The translations under genes and the position numbers were made by a program. Below are positions 16,592 to 24,460 of a DNA stretch of 28,949 nucleotides, piece by piece (positions within the stretch are counted from its first letter, which is position 1; each line of letters opens with the position of its first letter). The stretch lies in NCBI GenBank assembly GCA_937894935.1, contig CALAYC010000095.1:1-28949 (forward strand), written 5' to 3'. This stretch comes from an uncultured Verrucomicrobiota bacterium. GTDB lineage: Bacteria; Verrucomicrobiota; Verrucomicrobiia; Limisphaerales; JADLHS01. The notes beneath the pieces were generated by a model that worked only from the letters and a program-made list of their open reading frames with translations, did not search any database and had not been told where the DNA came from.

Positions 16592-18004
16592 ATGATTGCT
16601 CTTGAGCGTCTGACACCAAGCTGGGTAACGCCGATTGTGCGTCGCCAGGAGGTGGATCTTCGACTCATTCCGTTCGCGTTCGGCACGTTGATCTTCGTCG
16701 GAGCGATGTTGTTGTGGACGCCGTGGACGCATCAAACCGGTCAGACCGTCAGTCTGTTGGATGCCTTTTTTCTTTCCACTTCGGCCACGTGCGTCACAGG
16801 CCTGACGCCGGTGAATGTGGCTGAGACTTTTAACACGTTCGGTCACGTCGTGTTGCTGTTGCTGATTCAAGTCGGCGGGTTGGGAATTTTTACGGCAAGT
16901 ATTCTTCTGGTGTTGTTGAGCGGGCGAAAACTTTCGCTCGGCGATGAAAACACCATTCGCGTGACGATGGGGCGGTTGCAAAAAGTGCGACCGATGGATG
17001 TTTTCATTTATGGCTGCATTTTTGTTCTGGTGATTGAACTCGCGGGCGCAGTGGCGTTGTTCTGGCAGATTACGGATGCGATGCCTGAGCAATCGCTCCG
17101 GCGCAGCGCGTGGGAAGCAGTGTTTCACTCTGTCAGTGCTTTCTGCAATGCGGGCATCAGCATTTATCCAGACGGCCTCTCGGTCTGGCGGGGGCACGCG
17201 GGAATTCTCGGGATCATCAGTCTATTGGTCATTCTCGGCGGTATCGGCCTGATGGTGTTAATCAATCTGCGCTACTACTACTTTTGGCGGCGGGATCCGC
17301 GCCGCCGCGGCAAACTGACCTTGCAAACGAAGCTTTCGCTTACTACGGCGGCCATTCTTCTCGCATTCGGAACATTGGTGGTATTGGCCTTTGAACAACG
17401 GACCACGTTGCTGGAATCGAGTGGCTTCGACACGTTGTCATGGGCGTTTTTTCATTCCGCGATGACGCGCTCAGCGGGTTTTAACATCGTGGATGTGGCC
17501 GCGATGAATCCGCCGACGTTGCTCTGTACGATGGCGCTGATGTTTATCGGTGGCGCGCCGGGCTCGGTGGCGGGCGGGATCAAGACGATTACTTTTGCGG
17601 TCCTCGCGTTAACGGCGTGGAGCGCGTTACGACGCCGCGAGAATGTGCAGGTGTTTGGTCGCTGCCTTTCTCCGCAGATTATCAGTGTTGCTTTGATGGT
17701 GACGCTGATGGCGGTGGCGGTGTTGGTGATTGGCGTGGGGTTGTTGATGTTGACTGAAAACGGCAAACCATCGGTGCAGACTGATGCGAACTGGCTTGGG
17801 CTGATATTCGAAGCGGTGTCCGCTTTCGGCACGGTGGGATTGAGCGCCGGCGTGAGTCCGCTTTTGACCGCCCCTGGCAAAAGCGTCATTATCATGCTCA
17901 TGTTCGTCGGACGTGTCGCCCCGCTGATGTTATCTATTTATCTCGCCCGTCCGCCGCGATCCTGGCACTTGCGCATGCCTCAAGAGGACATTGCGCTGGG
18001 GTGA
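16592..18004 (+). CDS. ktrB: KtrB/TrkH-type potassium uptake channel subunit
   Basis: A 470-residue polytopic membrane protein with the four selectivity-filter repeats of the Trk/Ktr/HKT superfamily: CVTGL at 67-71, CNAGIS at 185-190, SAGFN at 294-298 and GTVGLS at 413-418. The flexible intramembrane gate appears as GGAPGSVAGGIKT at 320-332. The length and the SATCVTGL first loop fit KtrB better than the longer proteobacterial TrkH. It conducts potassium, sometimes with sodium, across the inner membrane and works with the cytoplasmic KtrA/TrkA regulator encoded 45 bases downstream. The ATG at 16592 is chosen; there is no strong ribosome binding site because it starts 6 bases after the RNase stop and may be reached by translational reinitiation. 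Confidence 0.92.
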   Translation: MIALERLTPSWVTPIVRRQEVDLRLIPFAFGTLIFVGAMLLWTPWTHQTGQTVSLLDAFFLSTSATCVTGLTPVNVAETFNTFGHVVLLLLIQVGGLGIFTASILLVLLSGRKLSLGDENTIRVTMGRLQKVRPMDVFIYGCIFVLVIELAGAVALFWQITDAMPEQSLRRSAWEAVFHSVSAFCNAGISIYPDGLSVWRGHAGILGIISLLVILGGIGLMVLINLRYYYFWRRDPRRRGKLTLQTKLSLTTAAILLAFGTLVVLAFEQRTTLLESSGFDTLSWAFFHSAMTRSAGFNIVDVAAMNPPTLLCTMALMFIGGAPGSVAGGIKTITFAVLALTAWSALRRRENVQVFGRCLSPQIISVALMVTLMAVAVLVIGVGLLMLTENGKPSVQTDANWLGLIFEAVSAFGTVGLSAGVSPLLTAPGKSVIIMLMFVGRVAPLMLSIYLARPPRSWHLRMPQEDIALG

Positions 18005-18049
18005 TGCGACGTCGCGGTTTTGGCGAGGCAGCGCCGGACAAAGATTTTT

Positions 18050-18727
18050 ATGGCACAACGTATCATCATTTTGGGCGCGGGCCGGTTTGGCCAACATCTG
18101 GCGACGCGCCTTTCGGAATTCGGTTGCGAAGTTGTTCTGGCAGAGCGCGACGCGGCTCGCGTCAAAGAACTGGCCGAGGACGGATTCCATATTTTCGAAA
18201 TGGACGTGGAGGACGAAGACGCATTGAAAGATTTGGGGGTGACGGAGGCGAACGCAGTGGTGGTTTCTATCGGAGAAAATCTGCAAGGCAGCGTGTTGGC
18301 CACCATGGCGCTGAAGCAAATGCAGGTAAAAAAAATCATCACCCGCGCCATCAACGTCAAACACGCGCGAGTGCTCGAAAAACTCGGCTCGGATCTGGTG
18401 GTGTTGCCTTCGCGTGACGTGGCATATCGGTTGGCGGAACGTTTGCGTGATAATGCCCGCGACGATCGTCATCCGCTCGTGGGCGGCTATCAATTGGCGG
18501 AGGTGCGCATCGGGCCGATTCTCAACTCGCAAACGTTGTTGGAGGCGCAATTACCGCAACGAATGAAGATTAACGTCGTGCTGGTGATGCGGGCCGGCGA
18601 TAAAGCCGAACCGAAGGTTTTGGAGCCCATTCCGGAGTTGCGATTGGAGGAGAACGACGTGCTGCTCGTCGTCGGTAAGCGTGAAAATATCAATCGCTTT
18701 GAAGCGGAATTTGGCATTAAACGGTGA
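18050..18727 (+). CDS. ktrA: KtrA/TrkA-type potassium uptake regulatory subunit
   Basis: A 225-residue RCK protein. The N-terminal Rossmann domain opens with RIIILGAGRFGQHLA, containing GxGxxG at 9-14, and an acidic residue at the end of strand two (Glu32 in LAERD). A C-terminal RCK_C/TrkA_C domain follows from about residue 140. The length matches single-RCK KtrA rather than the double-domain TrkA of E. coli. KtrA forms an octameric ring under the KtrB dimer and gates it in response to ATP/ADP or NAD(H). The ATG at 18050 is chosen because it begins the Rossmann strand; a TTG at 18020 would add ten residues with no family support. A GT4 gene follows 22 bases after the stop. Confidence 0.92.
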   Translation: MAQRIIILGAGRFGQHLATRLSEFGCEVVLAERDAARVKELAEDGFHIFEMDVEDEDALKDLGVTEANAVVVSIGENLQGSVLATMALKQMQVKKIITRAINVKHARVLEKLGSDLVVLPSRDVAYRLAERLRDNARDDRHPLVGGYQLAEVRIGPILNSQTLLEAQLPQRMKINVVLVMRAGDKAEPKVLEPIPELRLEENDVLLVVGKRENINRFEAEFGIKR

Positions 18728-18749
18728 GTTGAACGATGATCAGGCCGTT

Positions 18750-20039
18750 ATGAACGACATTTTGCTGAGCGCCGGTAAGCCACGGCGAATCGGATTTATA
18801 TCCACTCGTTTCCACGGAACGGACGGCGTGACGCTCGAGGCGCGCAAGTGGGCGCACATCTTGGAGCAGATGGGGCACGAGTGTTTCTGGATGGCCGGGT
18901 TGCTCGATGCGCCGCCGCATGCGAGCTACGAAGCACCGCTCGCATTTTTCAATCATCCGCGCGTTGCTAAATTGCAGGCGCAGCTTTTCGGCGTCACAAC
19001 GCGTTCGCGCGAAGTGACGAATGAAATTCAGGCGTTGAAGGAAATTTTGAAGGATGAACTCTATCGCTTCGTCGAAAAATTCCAGATTGAAGTGCTGATT
19101 CCGCAAAACATTCTCGCGATTCCTATGCATGTTCCGTTCGGCCTTGCGATGACTGAGTTCATTGCTGAAACGGGTTTGCCGACGATTGCGCATCATCATG
19201 ATTTCGCGTGGGAGCGCGAACGCTTTGTGGTGAGTTCAGTGAACGATTATTTGCGCGCGGCATTTCCGGGCGCGTTGCCGCAGGTGCAACATGTCGTCAT
19301 CAATTCCATGGCGCAAAAGGAACTCGCCCGTCGCTGTAGTCTCGCGTCGGCAATCATTCCGAACATTCTCGATTTCGAAACGCCAGCGCCGGGTTTGGAC
19401 GATTACAATCGCGATGTTCGCAGGGAAATCGGTTTAGCGCCGGACGATTGGTTTATTTTGCAACCGACTCGCGTTGTCGCCCGCAAAGGGATTGAGCATG
19501 CGATCGAACTGGTGCGTCGCCTCAAAGATCCGCGTGCGAAATTGGTGATTTCGCATCCGGCTGGCGATGAAGGCAATGCCTACATGCAAATGCTTCGCGA
19601 CCGCATTGAAGATGCGAAAATTGACGTGCGGTTCATCGCGGATCGTGTCGGCGAAATGCGCGGTACGACTTCCGAGGGTAAAAAGATTTACACGCTATTT
19701 GATGTTTATCCACACGCCGACCTCGTCACGTATCCGAGCCATTACGAGGGATTCGGCAACGCGTTTTTGGAAGCCGTGTATTTCCGCAAGCCCGTGGTGG
19801 TGAACAGTTATGCAGTTTATGCGCGGGACATTGATCCACTCGGATTCAAGACGATTGAAATGTCGCAACTCGTGACGCGCGAAGTGGTCGAACAAACCCG
19901 CGAGGTTCTGACCAACGCTGCGTTGCGTGAAGAGTGGGCGGAAACGAATTATCGTCTCTGTGTGAAATATTTTTCGTATTCCGTCGCCCGGCGCAAACTT
20001 ACCGCGCGTTTCGCCAATCTATTTGGCGAGGGCATTTGA
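18750..20039 (+). CDS. Glycosyltransferase family 4 protein, possibly of glucosylglycerate-type solute synthesis
   Basis: A 429-residue GT-B enzyme. The N-terminal domain opens with RIGFISTRFHGTDGVTLEARKW (13-34) and contains an unusual HHHDFAWER segment at 148-156. The donor domain opens with QPTRVVARKGIEHAI (238-252). The E-x7-E motif is EGFGNAFLE at 333-341. The GTDGV-LEA-KW opening and the HHHDF segment remind me of GT4 enzymes near mannosylglucosylglycerate synthase, but this is from memory and weak. A cytoplasmic solute-synthesis role would fit the adjacent potassium uptake genes and the nearby phosphorylase. An exopolysaccharide role is the alternative. The ATG at 18750 is chosen; the in-frame ATG at 18681 lies inside ktrA. 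Confidence 0.8.
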   Translation: MNDILLSAGKPRRIGFISTRFHGTDGVTLEARKWAHILEQMGHECFWMAGLLDAPPHASYEAPLAFFNHPRVAKLQAQLFGVTTRSREVTNEIQALKEILKDELYRFVEKFQIEVLIPQNILAIPMHVPFGLAMTEFIAETGLPTIAHHHDFAWERERFVVSSVNDYLRAAFPGALPQVQHVVINSMAQKELARRCSLASAIIPNILDFETPAPGLDDYNRDVRREIGLAPDDWFILQPTRVVARKGIEHAIELVRRLKDPRAKLVISHPAGDEGNAYMQMLRDRIEDAKIDVRFIADRVGEMRGTTSEGKKIYTLFDVYPHADLVTYPSHYEGFGNAFLEAVYFRKPVVVNSYAVYARDIDPLGFKTIEMSQLVTREVVEQTREVLTNAALREEWAETNYRLCVKYFSYSVARRKLTARFANLFGEGI

Positions 20040-20074
20040 GCCTGACGACAATCACAGTTAGAATATCAGCCGAG

Positions 20075-21409
20075 ATGCCGACTACGCCGCCTAATTCACC
20101 GCCGCTGCGTCATGAGACGACGGCAGGCAATTATTTTGTCGCGAACTATCCGCCATTCGCGTTCTGGAAACCGGAGTTTGTGCCGCAATTTGAAGCCGCG
20201 CTCGCCGCGAACAACGTTTCCGCCGCACCGTCGTTCGGGCAATACGTCCACATTCCTTTCTGCCGCAAGCGTTGTCATTTCTGTTATTTCAAAGTCTATA
20301 CCGACAAAGATTCGTCCGAGATTCGCGGTTATCTCGATGCGTTGCTGAAAGAGCTGACGGTCTATGCGAATCAGCCGGCAGTGCGCGGACGCAAACCGAA
20401 GTTCGTATATTTCGGTGGCGGCACTCCGAGTTATTTGTCGCCGGACCAATTGCGCTTCTTAACCGACGGCATGAAGCGATTGCTGCCGTGGGATGAAGTG
20501 GAGGAAGTGACGTTTGAAGCAGAGCCGGGAACGTTGACAGATCACAAGTTGCAGGCGATTCGCGACCTCGGCGTTACGCGACTGTCGCTCGGGATCGAAC
20601 ATTTCGACGATCATATTCTCGAAATCAACGGACGCGCGCATCGGTCCAGGGAGATTCAGCGTGCTTACGCGTTCGCTCGCGAAATCGGTTTTCCGCAGAT
20701 CAACATCGATTTGATCGCGGGTATGGTGGAGGAGACGGACGAAAAGTGGCGCGAAGCGGTGGCGAAGGCGGTCGCGTTGCAGCCGGATTCCGTGACCATT
20801 TATCAGATGGAAGTGCCGTACAATACCGGCATTTATCAGGAGATGAAAGCGACCGGAAAACTTGTCGCACCGGTGGCGGATTGGGAAACGAAACGCGCGT
20901 GGGTGGATTACGCGTATCGCGAGTTTGAAAAAGTCGGTTACACAGTCACCAGCGGGACGACCGTGGTGCGCGATCCGGCCAAAGTGAAATTCATCTATCG
21001 CCAGGGCCTATTCACCGGTGCGGATATTCTTTCCATTGGCGTCGCGAGTTTTGGTCATCTGAACGGTGTGCATTATCAGAATCACCACGAGTTTCAGCCG
21101 TATGTAGATGCGGTGAATTCCGGAAAGTTGCCGGTTTATCGGGCGTATGCGCCGCCAGCGGATGAACGCTACATTCGCGAGTTCATTCTGCAACTTAAGC
21201 TGGGTTCGGTCAGTGCGGAGAAATTTAAAGCCAAGTTCGGCACTGACCCGCGCGATCAATTCGCTCAACCCCTCGCGCGACTGAAGGAGTGGGGTTTTCT
21301 GACGAACGGCGGCGACCGCATCGGCGTCACGCGCGATGGGCTGCTTCAGATTGATCGCTTGCTGCACGAATTTTTTAAACCGGAACACAACACCGGTCGA
21401 TACGCGTAG
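20075..21409 (+). CDS. HemN/HemW-like radical SAM protein
   Basis: A 444-residue radical SAM enzyme of the coproporphyrinogen III oxidase-like family. The cluster motif is C63-x3-C67-x2-C70 within VHIPFCRKRCHFCYF. The SAM-binding GGGTPS follows at 114-119, then EAEPGTL and the LSLGIEHFDDHILEINGR segment typical of HemN/HemW. A C-terminal HemN_C-like domain (YIREFILQLKLG, LKEWGFLT) is present. The residue after the third cysteine is Tyr; HemW usually has Asp and true HemN usually Gly-Cys, so it is neither in a strict sense. Possible roles are heme-chaperone-like or haem-degrading, or an unknown radical reaction. The ATG at 20075 follows the GT4 stop by 35 bases and the EVE-HNH gene starts 10 bases after this stop. 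Confidence 0.82.
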   Translation: MPTTPPNSPPLRHETTAGNYFVANYPPFAFWKPEFVPQFEAALAANNVSAAPSFGQYVHIPFCRKRCHFCYFKVYTDKDSSEIRGYLDALLKELTVYANQPAVRGRKPKFVYFGGGTPSYLSPDQLRFLTDGMKRLLPWDEVEEVTFEAEPGTLTDHKLQAIRDLGVTRLSLGIEHFDDHILEINGRAHRSREIQRAYAFAREIGFPQINIDLIAGMVEETDEKWREAVAKAVALQPDSVTIYQMEVPYNTGIYQEMKATGKLVAPVADWETKRAWVDYAYREFEKVGYTVTSGTTVVRDPAKVKFIYRQGLFTGADILSIGVASFGHLNGVHYQNHHEFQPYVDAVNSGKLPVYRAYAPPADERYIREFILQLKLGSVSAEKFKAKFGTDPRDQFAQPLARLKEWGFLTNGGDRIGVTRDGLLQIDRLLHEFFKPEHNTGRYA

Positions 21410-21419
21410 CGATGAAGCT

Positions 21420-22229
21420 ATGAACTATTGGATTGTCAAAGGCCGCCCTGACCGGAACAGGTGGGATGAAATGCTGTCTCCCGGAAGTCAGGGAACTTGG
21501 GTCACCAAACGACTGGCAAGAAACCTCTCGAAGGGTGATCGCGTGTTTTTCTGGGCGTCAACTCCTGCCTTGCGAATCGTTGGACTCGGAACGATTTCAA
21601 ATCCAAGAGAAAGCAAAGACCGAGACGGCTACACTTATTATCGCGTTCGTTACCTCACAAAACTGATTAACGGAACACCTGACATCAGCAAGCTGCGACG
21701 TATTCCGATCCTCCACACCGCATCTTTTCTGAAGGCCGGTCCCGCCACCTGTATTTTTCCCATCTCCGAACCACAGGGGCGTCTACTTTTCAACATTCTG
21801 GTAGGGGTGAGTTCAGAAGTGGCGCAAATTTGGCCTGACTTAATCGCCCCACATCCGTTGAACGAGATTTTGCCGCCGCCAGATATAGATTTCTCTGCCT
21901 CCGAGGGAACACCAAGATTGGTTCAACATTTACGCCGCGAGCGAAATCCGACGTTGGTCAAAAAGAAGAAGTCATCCGTTTTGAATTCCAAGGGACGACT
22001 TCAATGTGAATGCTGTGGTTTTGACTTTGCGACCTTTTACGGCGCGTTGGGTGATAAGTTCTGCGAGGTCCATCACAAGAAGCCCTTAGCCAATGGTAAC
22101 GGGCACACAAGACTCGCCGATTTAGCAATAGTCTGCTCGAATTGCCACCGCGTGATTCACCGCTCCGCCCCCATGCTCACAATCGCCGGCTTGGCTGGAT
22201 TGTTGAAGCGCCGAAATGATAAACGTTGA
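21420..22229 (+). CDS. EVE-HNH endonuclease, predicted modification-dependent restriction enzyme
   Basis: A 269-residue two-domain protein. Residues 1-135 match an EVE (PUA-like) domain: MNYWIVKGRP, GTWVTKRLARNLSKGDRVFFW and LRIVGLGTIS are the family's conserved strands. EVE domains bind modified bases in an aromatic cage. Residues 186-250 form an HNH nuclease with a structural zinc site (C196-x2-C199 and C239-x2-C242), the EVHH core at 216-219, and CHRVIH at 242-247. EVE-HNH proteins are known or predicted stand-alone type IV-like enzymes cutting DNA with 5-methyl- or 5-hydroxymethylcytosine. Codon use differs from the neighbours, with several AGA/AGG arginine and CCA/CCT proline codons, which suggests recent transfer. 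The ATG at 21420 is chosen because it starts the EVE fold. Confidence 0.85.
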   Translation: MNYWIVKGRPDRNRWDEMLSPGSQGTWVTKRLARNLSKGDRVFFWASTPALRIVGLGTISNPRESKDRDGYTYYRVRYLTKLINGTPDISKLRRIPILHTASFLKAGPATCIFPISEPQGRLLFNILVGVSSEVAQIWPDLIAPHPLNEILPPPDIDFSASEGTPRLVQHLRRERNPTLVKKKKSSVLNSKGRLQCECCGFDFATFYGALGDKFCEVHHKKPLANGNGHTRLADLAIVCSNCHRVIHRSAPMLTIAGLAGLLKRRNDKR

Positions 22230-22237
22230 ACGTTTTT

Positions 22238-22777
22238 ATGAATGACCATTTCGCTTATCCGCTGTCTGACTTTTATCGCCGCGCCAAGCTCCCGCTGCCA
22301 AATATCGAGCCCATCTCCGGCGACGACGTTCCTGAGCCGTTCAAAACGCTGCTCGTGCACAAGAACGACATGACGCCGACGTTGGAGGGATTTCACGATT
22401 CGCGCATTCATCTGGAGTTGCTCGGGCGCGATCGGCGTGGAGAATTTTATTATCGCGAAGTCATTCTGCGTCTCGACCACGACGAACGTCCGGTGGAATT
22501 CGGTGCGAACAAAGTTTATCTCGGACAATTTCCGGAAGCAGCGCGCGAGCAAATCCTGTTGGAACAGGTGCCGCTCGGTCGAATTCTCCGCGAGTGCAAT
22601 GTGCGGCATCAGACCGAGGCCAAATATTATCTGCGCGTGCAGCCCGATGCGTTGATTCTGCGCGCGTTAGAAATTGAAGTGCCCGTAGTGCTTTACGGTC
22701 GCAAAGCAGTTATCTCCGATCATCAAGGCCATCCGCTATCGGAAATCGTGGAGATTTTGCCTCCGGGCGGCGCGTAA
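22238..22777 (+). CDS. Chorismate-lyase-like (UbiC/DUF98-type) protein of unknown function
   Basis: A 179-residue soluble protein. The pattern LLVHKNDMTPTLE (38-50), YYREVILRLD (71-80), RPVEFGANKVYL (84-95) and VPLGRILRE (111-119) resembles the chorismate pyruvate-lyase/UTRA fold, where a first strand with MT-LE is followed by a curled beta-sheet and a conserved LG. I recognise the fold rather than the function. There is no ubiquinone gene nearby, so a ubiC assignment would be unsafe. The ATG at 22238 lies 8 bases after the EVE-HNH stop; an in-frame TTG at 22226 overlaps that stop and is an alternative. Codon use returns to the local norm, so it probably belonged to the native operon before the endonuclease gene arrived. 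Confidence 0.6.
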   Translation: MNDHFAYPLSDFYRRAKLPLPNIEPISGDDVPEPFKTLLVHKNDMTPTLEGFHDSRIHLELLGRDRRGEFYYREVILRLDHDERPVEFGANKVYLGQFPEAAREQILLEQVPLGRILRECNVRHQTEAKYYLRVQPDALILRALEIEVPVVLYGRKAVISDHQGHPLSEIVEILPPGGA

Positions 22778-22837
22778 ATTTTCGCTTCACTGTATTTCAA
22801 GCCTGACTGTTTTCGACGGGTCGCGTAAACGTGCGGC

Positions 22838-24457
22838 GTGAGTTTTCTGGTGTTGAACGATTTACCGCCCTGCGTCTTGCACGAAGACGACCATCTGCTG
22901 GTCGTGAACAAGCCCGCCGGCTGGAACACTCACGCGCCGTCGCCTCACGCGGGCGAAGGTATTTACGACTGGTTGAAACATCGCGAGCCGCGCTGGGCCA
23001 ACCTCGCGATCATTCATCGTCTCGATAAAGAAACCAGTGGCGTCATCGTTTTCGGTAAAACTCCCCTGGCCAATCGTTCGCTGACGGAGCAATTCACGAA
23101 TCGGACCGTGCGCAAGCAATACGTTCTGTTGACCGAGCGCGCGCCGAAACAACGGGAGTTCGTCGTGAAATCGAAAATTGTTCGAGCGGGTGAACGCTAT
23201 GTCAGCGGTTCACATGGCGAAGCGGCGGAGACACGATTCGAAATTCACGATCTGAAATTTACGAATCCTTCAGACGGACGCTCGTTCTGTGCATTGCGCG
23301 CTGCACCGGTTACCGGACGTACGCATCAGATCCGCGTGCATGCGGCGGAGAGCGGTTTCCCGATTCTAGGCGACATGCTGTATGGCGGCGCGCCGTTCGG
23401 GCGTGTTTGTTTGCACGCGGCTGAATTACATCTGAAACATCCGGCGACTGGCAAACCGGTGAATTTTTCTGCGCCTGCGGATTTCTTTGCCGTTGCCAGC
23501 GCGGCGTTGCGAAACGCGATTATTCATTCGTCGAACACGAATGCGTTTCGTGTCGTTCACGGCGGTAGCGATGGCTGGCCGGGCTGGTATGTCGAGCAAC
23601 TTGATGAATTTACTCTGTCACAAAGCGAGTCACCGTTGAGCGATTTGCAGGGACGGTTTCTGGAATCGCGTTCCACGCCGCAGTCGCTTCGACTTTATCA
23701 CAAAACGCTCTCGCGTCATGTCCGGCGTACGACGACGGCTGAGACCTCGCCACAACTAATTGCGGGGGCAGCGGCGCCTGAGCGTTTTGTTGTTTGTGAG
23801 AACGGGGTGAGGTTCGAATTGAGTTTTGCGGAAGGTTATTCGATTGGATTATTTTTCGATCAACGGGACAATCGGCGGCGGTTTTTAACGGGACATGTTG
23901 CCGCGAACTTTTCATTTCCGACGACTACGCGGAAATTGGAAGTGCTGAACACATTTGCCTACACGTGCGGCTTTTCGGTCGGTGCAGCGTTGGCCGGAGC
24001 ACGAACAACAAGTCTCGACCTGTCCAAAAAATATCTCGAATGGGGCAAACGCAATTTTGCACTGAACGGCCTCGATCCGACGCAGCACGATTTTATTTAT
24101 GGTGATACGTTCGATTGGTTGCGGCGATTGGCGAAGAAAGGAAGACAATTCGACGTCATCGTGCTCGATCCGCCGACGTTTTCTCAATCGAAGGAAAGCG
24201 GTGTTTTTCGCGCGGAAAAGGATTACGGAAAACTCGTCGCCGCAGCGTTGCCGGTGTTAGCGCCGGATGGATTATTGTTCGCCTCCACGAATGCGGCTGA
24301 TCTTCTGCCGGAGAAATTTCTGGATCAGATTCACGCCGCAGTGCGCAGCGGCAAGCGCAAGGTGATACAGATGCATTACGTGCCGCAGCCACCGGATTTT
24401 CCCATCAGTCGCAGCGAACCTGCGTATCTGAAAACCGTGTGGTTGCGAATCGCCTGA
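22838..24457 (+). CDS. Fusion of RluA-type pseudouridine synthase and RlmI/RlmK-type rRNA methyltransferase
   Basis: A 539-residue protein starting at GTG. Residues 10-220 are an RluA-family pseudouridine synthase: VVNKPAGWNTH, the catalytic loop HRLDKETSG with Asp63, and RTHQIRVHAA at 161-170. Residues 237-539 are a class I SAM methyltransferase of the RlmI/RlmK group: RVVHGGSDGWPGWYVE, GYSIGLFFDQRDNRRRF, the SAM loop NTFAYTCGFSVG (371-382) and LDPPTFSQSK (443-452). RlmI carries an N-terminal PUA domain; here the synthase takes that place. The SCS catalytic-cysteine motif of RlmI (m5C) is replaced by STN, which is closer to the RlmK (m7G) half of E. coli RlmKL. Both halves should modify 23S rRNA, but target sites are unknown. 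No ribosome binding site is evident. Confidence 0.85.
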   Translation: MSFLVLNDLPPCVLHEDDHLLVVNKPAGWNTHAPSPHAGEGIYDWLKHREPRWANLAIIHRLDKETSGVIVFGKTPLANRSLTEQFTNRTVRKQYVLLTERAPKQREFVVKSKIVRAGERYVSGSHGEAAETRFEIHDLKFTNPSDGRSFCALRAAPVTGRTHQIRVHAAESGFPILGDMLYGGAPFGRVCLHAAELHLKHPATGKPVNFSAPADFFAVASAALRNAIIHSSNTNAFRVVHGGSDGWPGWYVEQLDEFTLSQSESPLSDLQGRFLESRSTPQSLRLYHKTLSRHVRRTTTAETSPQLIAGAAAPERFVVCENGVRFELSFAEGYSIGLFFDQRDNRRRFLTGHVAANFSFPTTTRKLEVLNTFAYTCGFSVGAALAGARTTSLDLSKKYLEWGKRNFALNGLDPTQHDFIYGDTFDWLRRLAKKGRQFDVIVLDPPTFSQSKESGVFRAEKDYGKLVAAALPVLAPDGLLFASTNAADLLPEKFLDQIHAAVRSGKRKVIQMHYVPQPPDFPISRSEPAYLKTVWLRIA

Positions 24458-24460
24458 AGT

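Noticed and set aside
16310..17197. A 295-codon open frame on the minus strand
   Set aside because: It lies wholly opposite the end of the beta-CASP gene and ktrB, both with complete motifs. Its translation is rich in His, Arg and Gln and has no domain-like pattern.
22226..22777. A toxin-antitoxin or methyltransferase partner for the EVE-HNH endonuclease in the next gene
   Set aside because: The following protein has no SAM-binding, DNA-binding or toxin motif and its codon use matches the native genes rather than the endonuclease.
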